Source: Saccoglossus kowalevskii
Lineage: Eukaryota > Hemichordata > Enteropneusta > Harrimaniidae
Assembly: GCF_000003605.2 (NCBI RefSeq)
Contig: NW_003106597.1
Span: 376,700-404,702, forward strand
DNA length: 28,003 bases
Direction of reading: 5' to 3'
The first letter of the stretch is position 1, and every line of letters starts with the position of its first letter. The translations under genes and the position numbers were made by a program. The notes under the pieces were generated by a model. That model had not been told where the DNA came from and did not search any database. It saw only the letters and a list, made by a program, of their open reading frames with translations. Positions 1-12,100 of this stretch are shown here, piece after piece.

Positions 1-21
1 TTATAATTATTTTCTTATCAG

Positions 22-157
22 ATGTTATGGTAGATCTCTGAGTTTGAAACCAGAGTGCAGCCCTCTGTGGCATGATTTAGGAGTTAACTACTATAGACAA
101 GCAGAGAACTTAAAAGATGATGTCAAGGCCAAGGAAGTTGCTAAGAAAGCATTACAG
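22..157 (+). CDS. SKIC3: SKIC3 exon a (first in window)
   Basis: Acceptor cttatcag precedes it and donor gtaata follows. The first base completes a codon from an upstream exon outside the window. It encodes a TPR helix pair containing [15 protein letters not shown] and ends KKALQ in phase 0. Confidence 0.9.
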
Positions 158-3100
158 GTAATACTATAATTGTATCACATTAAAAATGTAGAGAGTAAGA
201 AAAAATTGGGACTTGTATCACATTATTTCTATGAATGGCGTGAACCCATGTAGTGACAGGGTTTTCTGTGATGTTTAATCTGGTCATTGTGTTTGGTTGG
301 TTGTATTCCTTCATCCAGGATATGGAATATTTCATTGATGAATGACTACAGATCAGAATGATATTAATGCTTTGAATCAATATTTGCAGATATGTGTGTG
401 TGATTTGCAACACAAACTTTGCATGTCGGAGACGTCAAATACGACATTACAACTTTAATATACTTATTTGCATTTCATATTATTTATTATTTGTTTTGTA
501 GTGTTTGCAGAAAGCTGTAAGTTTTGATGTCTCTAACCATCTCCACTGGACAGCTTTGGGTGTCATCGCTTCTTCCAAATGTAAGCCAATAGTTAAATCC
601 ATTCTTTGGCTTCAGTGATTTTCTCACTGTAGCCCATCATACTGTATTTTAGGCATATTCATATCAACAATCAAATTTCAACCAAATATTCCTCAACATA
701 TGCATGTCAAGTGATTTCACGTGAAATGATATTTCCTGTAACAATTTTCACATGCACTTATGAAATCAGCGTTATGCGTAAAAAGTTTGGTTTCTCAGTT
801 TTTTGACAAGAACAGCAAAAGAGAGAGCTATATTAAAGTACTCCATTACATTAATATACATTGTTTGGTCTTTCTTACAATTATATGGCCATTGGTCAAA
901 AAAAGTAAATACCCAAATTATGCTATTAGTAGTGCTTGCACAAAAGAAGTCTTATTTATTGATGCATACAATTAAAGCATTACAAATGTATGTGGTTGAT
1001 GTGCACTTCCTCGAGATGCAAGTGTAATAGAACAAATACTGTACATAATGATGGAGTCAACATATATATTTACAATTAAAGCAATTTGTCGTTGATGTGC
1101 ACTTCCTCGAGATGCAAGTGTAATAGAACAAATACTGTACATAATGATGGAGTCAACATATATATTTACAATTAAAGCAATTTGTCGTTGATGTGCACTT
1201 CCTTGAGATGCGATTGTTATAGAACAAATACTATTAGTACAGTACATAATGATGCAATCAACATATATTTACAATTAAAGCAATTTGTCGTTGATGTGCA
1301 CTTCCTTGAGATGCTATTGTAATAGAACAAATACTGTTAGTACAGTACATAATGATGCAATCAACATATATTTACAATTAAAGCAATTTGTCGTTGATGT
1401 GCACTTCCTTGAGATGCGATTGTAATAGAACAAATACTGTTAGTACAGTACATAATGATGCAATCAACATATATTTACAATTAAAGCAATTTGTCGTTGA
1501 TGTGCACTTCCTTGAGATGCGATTGTAATAGAACAAATACTGTTAGTACAGTACATAATGATGCAATCAACATATATTTACAATTAAAGCAATTTGTCGT
1601 TGATGTGCACTTCCTTGAGATGCGATTGTAATAGAACAAACACTGTTAGTACAGTACATAATGATCCAATCAACATATATTTACAATTAAAGCAATTTGT
1701 CGTTGATGTGCACTTACTTGAGATGCGATTGTAATAGAACAAATACTGTACATAATGATGGAGTCAACATGTATTTGCTGTATCTTAGCAGTTTCCCTTT
1801 CAAAATTTCATGGTATGGTAGAACATAATCAGTAATAGGCTGGAAAATCACATATATTGTGAAGATCAAAAGAATGATTAAGTTTGGTTGGTAACCATGG
1901 TAATGCTTATTGATTTTCAGATATAAATAATGCTAAGTTATCACAGCATGCATTTATCAAATCAATCAATGCTGAAAATAATGTAAGTTATCATAATTAT
2001 TATTATAATATTTTTGGATGACCAGCATACGCATTGTTTTGTATGAAAATATTTTTGTTTTATTCATAAAAAATAATTGATATTAGATCCTTAAGAAATA
2101 AATACTCAATGCTTATTGGCCAGTTTAAATGCTGTGCATGCTGGGAATTCTCTTTAGTTATGTGACCTCAGATGATTGACAAGTGACAGGATTGGGTGAT
2201 GAGATATTATAAGTGTGAGATGCATTGATTCTAGTACATAAGTGAATTTATTTGTTTAGAATTTACATTTACCCATGGGCAAAGCTTCTATAGGTTTACT
2301 ATGTTTGAATTTTTCTAGAATGTTGTTGCCTGGACTAACTTGGGTGTGTTGTATCTTGTCCATCATCAAGTTGAGTTGGCGCACAAAGCATTTAAAATAG
2401 CCCAGTCTTTAGAACCATCTTACGTGGCTTGCTGGATTGGACAGGTAACTATATAGTTCTTTATTTTATTGTTTTTCTATGCATCAGAAATACAAACCTG
2501 GGTGATGTCTGTTTTGCATGTTGTACTATGGAAACGTGCAACACAGTTGATATTTGTCTCGAACAAAAAACAACTACTGTGACAATATCATATTTCACTA
2601 CATTTAATTGAAGTGTTGTGTGTGTTTAAATTTTATGTACAGTGTAACAACCTTTATTGATATTGTATCCCCTCTGGGATCTAGATTAGAATACAATAAA
2701 GATATAAAGAACAATAAAGACAATGTATTAAATGTATTAAAGACAATGTGTTTTACACTCATTGTATGCAGTGCTATGAGTTCTATATTGAATTTGACAC
2801 AACGCTGCACGTCCATCACTAACTTGTGATCTTCTGTGACAAGGTTACCCATAAGTTGTCTTATTAATTAACAACAGCTTCAATTAAAAATGTGTGAACG
2901 ACTGGTCTTTGTCAACCAATCACTGCACACACGCAAAGCTTAAATAAGTGTGTCCTATTGATGCTAAATTAAATTATTATAATATTTACATGGTTCATTC
3001 ATTATCTAGGCATTGATTGCTGAAAGCATCGGTAGTCAAGAAGCAATGGATCTATTCAGACATGCAACTGAACTAGGCACCCATGTAAGTAAACAATGCA

Positions 3101-6100
3101 TAATTAGGTTTATATCAGTCAGCTTTGGTGATACCCGGTTTATTATTGTACTTTTACATTGTGTTACACATCATATCATACATTTTGTAACTCAGAACTG
3201 ACGGATTATAACCTCAAATCTGTGTAGTGGTTGGCATCTAGCAAATAACGCTTAATAATCTTTCATTACAGTTGGCATTTAACAGTGTATTTGATTTGTC
3301 AAATGATAATGTTGTCAATATAAACACTAGAGATCACATGGTTATGGTGAATTTTCCTCACATTTAGCATTTAAATGGCCGTAAAACAGTGTTTTATTTT
3401 TTGAAATGCTCATAAAATTTACACAAAGAAGGAGTGATCTATAGACATTGTCGCCAGAAATTGTCTGATGATTTGGTTTATTCAGCATATGGAAGTTTGC
3501 AGTGTTTGATTGAAGCAATCCACAGCAAACATAGCCTCCATGCCATCGTCATGGATACCAGTTATCAGGCCATCATCATGGATACCAGTTATCTGTTTGA
3601 CAGTCTCTTGCTGCAAAGAACTGTAACCATATGATGCCCAAGATAACAACCCTTGGCAACTGTTTTATTTCAGTTAGAAGGATGCCTTGGTTATGCCCAC
3701 TGGGTATGTAATACTATATTTGATGAAAAAGTTGATAAGACGTCAGAATATTATAAATATAATATCATACAGATGAGGGCTGTAACTGCGGCTGTGGTTG
3801 CCATGGCGAAATACACAGGTATGTACATGTAGCCAGTTTGTTTTCTAACTTAACTTCTCCTCTAGTTGTGCAAGTGTTGTCTTATTTTCATCCCTTTTGA
3901 CCAAATTTTGTTACCTTTTGAATTTAAAGGGCGACAGTCATCGCGCCACGCATGCAAGAGATACATGGGTCTCATATAAACAAAGATGGCGACTTTGGCT
4001 GAGACGTTACCAAGCTTTAATTAGGTATTTTTCAGGTGATTGGAAGGTATCGAAGGAGTCATCAACAGTAATTAGTGCATGTCACGCCCAGGTCAAACCT
4101 TATACTTATGATTTCCATTAGAAAATCAATGTTTATCAACACAAATGTCGGCATGATGACTACCGCCCTTTAAAAGTCCAAATAAATCTACATAATATTT
4201 TTTGGAACAATTTTGATCGAGAACTGTGGCCAATGGGAAAATATGTCTATTTGGTCTAAAATTAACAAAAAAAATTATAGAAAAATTCAAAAAAATCAGT
4301 AAAATGTTGCTCCACATTATTTGGCGAAAAAGAATTATGAAAAGCCACAAGTTAGTCGCCATAATCCATGATTACTGAATCTAAAGCTTGATAAATGGTA
4401 CAATTTGCATTTAATTTGCATAATACTAGCGGGTTGTTATTTCCAAATATCTAAAGCATCTGTGTACAAGTTTTTGGGCAGCATAAGTGTGTAGACCGTA
4501 TTCTACCCAAAACCTTTGTTGATTACACTGAAACATGATTCTATTATAACCCAAAGGTTCTGACTACATAGTAATAAGAGGAATGATGATGATTCCATTA
4601 TGTTTTTCAGATAGAGTACATTCTGACTCTACTGCCTACAATATGTACGGTGTATTACTAGAACACACAGGACTCTCTCAACAATCTGAGTCTAGTCTTG
4701 GAAAGTAAGAAATTATTCTTATCATAGTTATACAAGTCATTTTGAACTATTTCCCACCATCGTATAACACAAGATATTAACCTGTATTGATTCCATCGAC
4801 AGTGTTCATTTTATAACCAGCCATCCTTGGCTGAAATGCACAAATTGAAACAAGAATACTTTCAGCCAATCATGCTCTTAATCATTGCAGTTGAGTCAAA
4901 ACATATATACAAGGCAAAATTCGCTACGTTCAATTACCCACCATAAACTCTGGTCAGTCAAAATGGCTATTTTGAACTGTAGGCATTAATCTGCGATTCA
5001 GCCAATGACGGAGAAAGAAATCTAGGTCAGGGGAAGCCCCATGACCTCAATATTTTCCCTTACATCACATCACAACCATGTGACAGAGGCAGTCTGACTA
5101 GCTGTCACCTGCATGGCAGCCGACGCCGTGGCTGGTAGGATAAGTCCTTCTTATTATTTACCCCTGTGTCGCCTTTTTGTGTGCATTGCCTTACGAGAAA
5201 GAAAAAACTTGGGTGATGCAATTTGGCCACGTTGTTGGATCTCTTTGTGTCGGCTTTTAACTGTAATTCGTTCCACTCATGCATGTCTTGTTCATTTTTA
5301 TCAATGTGTTTTTAGAAATGTATAGCAAGTAACATACCAGAGGCTCTTCACCTCCTTTTTTTGTCACCCCAAAGATCGGGACGATCGTACGGTAGTTGCC
5401 ACCAGGAATTACCAGCTTACAACACACATAGTAATGCTGTTTCTGTTTCGACTGTGTGCGGGGCTCAGGGTTTTGCCTAAACATTTTTTGTAGCAACTGG
5501 GGTTCCGAGGCCTGGTATGCGTTCCAAGGCCGTGTGCAGATTACTGAGTCTGGCCGCATGGCTAGGGTCCTCAGCAGTCGTGTGTACAATAATGTGAGCG
5601 TGAATGCCTTGTGTACCGTGGCGACGAGTGAGAGACCCGACAGTGGAGGTCCTGAGATTTGTCAGCTCTCCCTGCTGATCGGAGGGCTTCCTCGCAGTCT
5701 GCTTCTACAGGCGGCGATTTTGCCCGATCATGCCGGCAAGGGCGAGACTGTGCCCCTGGAGGTTTGTCTATGAGACTTGGGCTTTGGTTGAGGACCTGTT
5801 GGGACAAATTGTGTCACTTGCAGGTCGGGCAGACCAAATGCAAGGGGAGCAGGTTGCCTCCACTGTAGTTGCCCCTTGTTTTGGCAAGCCGGAAGAAGCA
5901 TACCAACAAGCAATATTCACATGCAGGATGCTTCCTCCTGGGATCCCCCAATCCCAGCCCTTCCTTTCCATTTTTTGGGAGGCTAGAGGGACACAGGCTG
6001 GTGATACCGGGTCTCCACCGCGACCTAGTCCACAGGTAGCCAACGGGGGGCTGCAGCTGGTGGTCAGAACATCGATCTCGGAGGGGACCAAGCCGAACAA

Positions 6101-9100
6101 GACATGGGGTTGTACATTGACATTGTAACCCTTTCCGCACTCTGCCAGCCAGTTGGACTTGCAGACGCTCTCAAAGGGGACCTGCCTGACCATCACGGCA
6201 AGTGAAACCTAAGACGGCCCCTCGAAGTCTGTTCTTTGTAATGACTCCGTGAAACACGTGGGGTGATGGGGGAACATCAATCCTAGTGACCCACTGTTCA
6301 ACCGCCCACCCCAACCCTCGATTCTGAAGCAGTCACTCTCGGTAGGGCTGTCACTTCCGGGATCCAGATCGCAGGATCCAAAGCAATACCGTCTGCATGG
6401 CTCTCCTGGTTCTGGCCGAGTGCTGGACGTAGGGGAAACGCACAGACGATGTTGATGGGCGGACCTTGGTCCCCTGCAGATTAGAGACCTAAATTTTAGG
6501 ATCGGACAATTTTATGCTCAACCCATTTCCGCTGGACCAAGCGCTACCCGATCGAGTGGTGTTTGAGACCGGAGCCAGCAGGGTCTGGAGTCAAATCTCA
6601 CTGCCCGACCAGATCCTTCGGTTCCTTCCCCCGACCCCGGTACCACAAATTTTTGGTTTGGTGGAACGGGCAAAGGCAGGGGGCCGCGTTCATGGAATTT
6701 TTCAACAGTACAGTAGGAAACAATCCACGCACTGTGAGCAGAGTGGCGACCCTGAACCTTTGAGTTGTGGCCAGCCCACTGGAACACATTGTTTTGCGCC
6801 GCCACACTCTGAAGTCTCGAAGGCGGAACGCACCAGCCTCCTAGACCAGCAGACACAGCCATTGGTGGGACACCACACAGCTATGCGGGATATCCTGCCA
6901 ATTTGGCTGTTTTCACTGGGCACACCACCGCCTCAGTTATGCAGGCTGGACCTCCCTCACCCTCTTTCTTTAGAGGATGGAAGGAGCAGTCTTAGTGCTT
7001 CGAGATTCCACTGACCAGTTGGTACAAGTGAGACCCGCGAGCCAGTTTGGCTTCTGTCAAGGGCAAACGGAAAGGACCCCAAGCTGAGAAAACGACCAAA
7101 GTCAGCACTCACTGGCCAGAAGTAGCCAGGTGGCAAGTGTCCTGGCTCTTCTGGGGGAGGGAAGAGCGGCGACGGTCCCTCAGGAAGAAGGGACCAGGTG
7201 GGAGAGTCTGAACCTATTGACTTCTACAGGTCTCATGGGGTCTCACCTCAGCGGAGGAGAGATCACCCCTGATGTGGAACTGCCGAACCCACACATCTGT
7301 TGCACTGATTGCGCCTATGTATTCCGGCTCAGAGGCAGCTCATAACCGATCCCTGGACTCTCCAGGTGGTGATACAGTTACAAGATCTCGCTGCAATCTC
7401 CACCCCCCTGGCATCAGCCCTCGTTCTGGGTGCTACCAGGGGACAATCCGACAGTTTTCTTACAAAGGGCGCTATACACAGGATAGAGGACCCGGTGTTA
7501 AGTCCAGGCTTCTATTCGCAAGTGTTGGTGGTTCCAAAGACTACAGGTTGCTGCGTCTCATTCTGGATTTAAGCAGATTATATCAGTACATGTATGCCAC
7601 TCACCATGGCTATGACTCTGGTAACGAATGCCTCCCTTACAGGTTGGTGAGAGCACCTATTGGACGAACAAGCCCAATGAATATGGCTCCTGCACTTGGT
7701 TCAGGACCGCCATATCAACTGGCTCGAACTGAAAGAAGTGCACTTAGCACTGATAAACCTTCTACCCATAGTTCAAGACCACAGAGTCTTGCTTCGCACG
7801 AACAACACAGCGGTGGTCTCCTATGGCAACAAGAAGGGAGGATCAGAACCCTCATCGCTTTCATTCCTAGCAAAGCAAATTCTCCTTTGGTACCTGGGAT
7901 ACAATGTGGAGCTTGCCGCACACCACCTTCCAGGGGTGAGGAACAGTCCAGCGGACGCTCTCTCATGCGGCTCCGTCTCCAGAACGCGGAGTGGCAGATA
8001 CCCCATGGGGTAGCCTCCAGACTGTTTCGGCGGTGGGACAGTCCAAGTTTAGAACTATTCACCATACCCCGGAATGCCAAGCTCTTGACGTACGTGAAAC
8101 TCCTGCCGAATCCAGGAGCCAGGGACGCTTTGTTGATCCTGTGGACCCACATGGACGTGTACGCCTTTCCTCCCTTCCCACTATTCACCAGGTACTGGAG
8201 AAACTTCGACACAGGTGCACCAGGCCCAACAAGCCAAGCAAGGTCTGGTTTCCACTATTTTTGGAAATGTTAGTCGAAACACCAGGGGTGCTTCCAAACT
8301 TCCGGATCTGCTGTCCCAACCGGACTGCCTTTGAGCCCAGCGGTGTACCATGCATCGAGGCTCTCAGTTGACTCACTCAGGGTTTTTCTGAGCGGGCTGC
8401 CAACGTCCTGGCCAGGGCGAACATGGATCCAACCGACACAGCCTATGCCTCAAAATAACAAGTGTACACTGATTGGTGTAGTGGAAGGGAGATCCATGCC
8501 ATCCCTCTGTTGGCGAGACAGCTGACTTTTCGCCCATCTGTTTGACGAAATGGTCCTTTCAGCAATTGTTGGCTACGTACAGGTTAGCCTTGTCACCCAC
8601 CATTGAGAATTCTCTGGGGACAAGGCTAGCCAGTTGTCCTATTATTAAGAGACTGTTTACTGCTTAATCAGAGGCTAGCTAGACCCTGAACGGGGGAACC
8701 ACCCAATCTGGACTTGTCAGTTGTGTTGTCCGCTCTAAGCAAACCGCCTTTTGAGCCTCTTCGATCGGCACCACTCAAATATTTGACGTGGAAAACAGTC
8801 TTCCTACTAGCCCTTGTCTCAGGTAGGTGTCGGGCTGAACTAGGAGCCCTGTCCTTCTTGGACAGGTGTGCCATCTGTATGGAAAAACAGGTCATGCTGA
8901 AGAGACGAATCGGGTTCCTCACCAAGAATCAAATCCCAGGACGTAATCCACAACCGATCGTCATCCCCCGGCTGGCAACATTGTCAACCCAGAGGATCGG
9001 GAGGAGTTGCTTCTGTGCCCGGTTCGAGTGGCGAGTTGCTACGAGAGCCGTACTAAGGAGTTGAGGCATGGCAGCAAGCACATGTTTATATGTTATGGCC

Positions 9101-12100
9101 AGGGTAAGCAGGACAGACCAGCTTCTCCGACTTCCATTGCCAGGTGGATCACTGCGACCAGGTCCGAGGTTTATAACCGCTTGGCTTCCTCGACACAGGG
9201 TTTACAGAGACACCAAGTACAAGCACATAAGGTCTGTGCGATTGCTAACTTATTAGCTCTTGCGTCAGGTGCCTCCCTCGAACATTTGCTGAGGACAGAC
9301 TTCCGGAGAACGCAAAATGTCTTTACCAGTTCTACCCAATCCATTGAGGAGGGTCATTTTAGGGAGGGTCCCGTCGTAGCGGGTCAGACTTTGGTTACTG
9401 ACCCAGTCAAGACGACCTCAGGAATCCCTGCTCATGGGAGATAGAGTAGTCTCTGCTACAGATTTGTACGGAGAAGTTTCTCTCGTCAGCGCTCGTTGGA
9501 ACTTTCCAGGTCTCGCTTTCGACTTATGCCCTCATGCAGAACTGTTTCGGTCTTTTCTTTTGAAAGCTAGTTACCCAAAATTTTGGGTTTAGCGTTCTCT
9601 GGCATATCAAACCCTGTCACTTTCAGCATTTTGTTTTGTTCTGGGGACGGCACTGGCAAGGTAGAACAGCGTTTCTTCACTGGTCTCAACTAGGTGGTCG
9701 TAGGTAGAGGGTATTATCCCGGACTGGGGCAACCTTTTTATCGTTTTTGGTTCGCTCGAAAACCTGTCACCTATCGGCGTCTGACTCTGCCTACAGTTCA
9801 AAATAGTCATTTTGACTGACCGGAGTCTATGGTGGGTATGAACTATGTGAATAGGCGGGTTGAAAACCCTCTGCCTAAATTTGTTATGTTCAAAAAAACT
9901 CAACAAACAAGCTGCTCTCTGATTGGTCTGACTTTTCAGTGTTAAGGTTGGGTAGCCAATCAGACACAATCTTATAAGTACATGTAGCTATTCATTGACT
10001 CAATCGTTCCACTGTTAGTGCAGTATATAAAGGTAAAAGTGGAATATGGTTTCTGATATGTGTCAGCGTTCGCATTTTACATGTAAGGTCCGGAGAGACA
10101 ATGGTAACATTAACTGTCTCCTGGCACAGAAATATATTTTTAAAAAAAATGCCAAAGTTGCAACCAACCACCGAGTGTTCTAATTTCAGGGCTGTCCAGT
10201 TATTACAAGAGAGTGGTAATACAACACAGCTAAATATAGTGTTATCAAACCATGCAAAGATGTTATGGTTAGTATGTTATTTGGATTTATTTTTAAAAAA
10301 GTGGGATTATTGAAATTATTTGAATATTAATGCCCTAACACTTGACAGAAGTCGAACAGGCAATTATTACCGTTGTTTTATAAGTGGATTTATAACATCT
10401 GATATCAGAGGTCAGAGTTCAAATCCACTTGTTTCTTGGGACGTTTGTAATCTTAACATGTAGGGGATAGTTGTACAATCCATAAATATCCAACCCTGCA
10501 GAAATTTTAATTAACCCTTGTAGTTTCAACTTTGACCCTTAACCCCTAGACCACTATTGTCAACTTTGACCCTTTACCGTCATGTAAACTTTGACCCTTA
10601 ACCCTTGGCAACTGTGTCCTTCACCATTGTCAAGTGATGAAAGTAGTATCACTTTCTGTCTCCATAATTCAAGATTATTGTTGAATTTAGAAGAAATTAC
10701 AGAAAAAATGTTCGAGGGAAAAAGAGTCTCGATGTAAAAGCATAATGTAATAACATGAATTTGTTAAAATTCAGTGCAATTGGAAAGTATGAAGAGTCTG
10801 TCTCTGTATATCTGTCTATTAAGCCATTAAGTGATGTCAACGACATCTGTGGATTGGCTGCGGCATTGTATAAAAGTAACAAATTGAAAGAAAGTTATCA
10901 AGGTTAGTAGATAGTATGTAAACCTAATATTATACATTTGGAGTGACTAGAAATTACATTTAATTTTTTGTCTTTTGTTCATTTCAACACTTCATTTTAA
11001 AAGTACCTGTAACAAAGTGTATAATTTGTCCCTGACATTGACTGTGTTCCTTTTCAGCATTTGAACAGGCTTTACAAGTGGCTACCAATGACGGTGACAA
11101 GTCGAGTATACTGGCAGCCATGGGAATGGTATCATATCACTTCAACGATGTCGATAGAGCTAAAACCTTGCTATTTAAATGGTGAGTAACATGTTCAGGG
11201 GGTGATTACTAAAAACTAAGGGGGGTAGAACTACTGTGTCAACCTTACCCAAGACTTTCTAATGGTCAACCCTTTAATCAATCCTCGGGGCCGGAGCTAT
11301 GTCACAAAACGTTCCACGTTGCTAAGACTGTACATGGATTTCCATGGGAGCTGTGTGCGCTGCTGTGGAACGCCGGTTGAGCCGGTGAAAATTCAAGAAA
11401 ACAACACAAACTCAACTTTGAAGTAATTCTGAACAACCAAATTTACATATGTTACACACGTAGGGCTAATCTTGTTACACTGTTCAGAGGAGTCTCAACA
11501 ACCCAAAGTATCGTTTTCTGCAAGTTTTGGGCCTTTGTTTTCACCGCGAGGGTTGCCAGGCAGTGAAAATGCCTGGATGTCCGCCCCGAGGATACAAAAA
11601 GAATAGATAAAAGATAAAATGACAACTATCCACAAGAATTCAAAAATTTTCAAATTGATCTTCATTCATTGGCATTGACCTGTACTATGTTTATGTTATG
11701 TTTATATTTTGTGGTATTTGTTTTTTCAGTTCACAGTTTTCCCCATCCTGTACGCATGGTATACTGGCTCTGTGTGCCTTGGGTTTACGACAAGGTGATT
11801 ACACCCTAGCATCAGCAGCTCTCACAGAACTACTGAAACTTGGCGATAATGACCAATTGTCTGCCGACATCTCTTTCATGTCAGCATGTCTGTATGCATT
11901 GCAGGTATGTTATTAAATAGTAGTCGAGTTATGAATAATATTTATTTAGTTGACAACGAGATTGAAAGCTTGGTGGACTTTGTCAAAACTAGTGTGAGTG
12001 GAACAACTTTGTAAGGAAAAGTTGTTTGAATTTCTCCTTGAATGAAATACCTTTTTCACTTCCTGACATCTTTATATTTGGGTGGTGGTTTTTTTTGGCA

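Larger units (their letters stand above)
4936..9837 (+). mobile_element. Broken DIRS-type tyrosine-recombinase retrotransposon
   Basis: About 4.9 kb in intron 7 of SKIC3, in the same orientation as the gene. It has inverted terminal repeats (4936-4985 and 9788-9837) rather than LTRs. From left to right it carries a gag-like or unassigned 5' region, a reverse transcriptase/RNase H region, the conserved segment that follows RNase H in DIRS elements, and a tyrosine recombinase. Base composition is clearly more GC-rich than the host introns. The coding regions are spread over several frames with roughly ten or more breaks, so the copy is a fossil. The terminal repeats are about 94% identical, suggesting moderate rather than great age. 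The outer limits are set by the terminal repeats and may be off by tens of bases. Confidence 0.88.

Noticed and set aside
502-510. Alternative acceptor at 509-510 for SKIC3 exon b
   Set aside because: Both acceptors keep the frame, but the upstream one preserves the CLQK residues that match human SKIC3.
972-1247. Minus-strand ORF with internally repeated peptide ([20 protein letters not shown])
   Set aside because: It is a by-product of the 103-bp minisatellite being open in one frame; it lies in an intron with no start context or splice support.
4320-4400. Possible inverted match between 3990-4025 and 4345-4400 (ATGGCGACT, CAAGCTTTA)
   Set aside because: Only two short words agree in order; probably chance in AT-rich DNA.
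5113-5325. 70-codon ORF near the left end of the DIRS element
   Set aside because: No similarity to known gag-like proteins could be seen; treated as part of the fossil's 5' region.
7272-8273. Longest non-gap ORF (333 codons)
   Set aside because: It is part of the broken DIRS element, and much of it is a neighbouring-frame reading of the polymerase region, so it is not reported as a gene.
10380-10432. tRNA-like or SINE head: GAGTTCAAATCC resembles a B box, and GTGGATTT pairs with AAATCCAC
   Set aside because: No convincing A box at the right spacing and no cloverleaf; the hairpin is only 8 bp.
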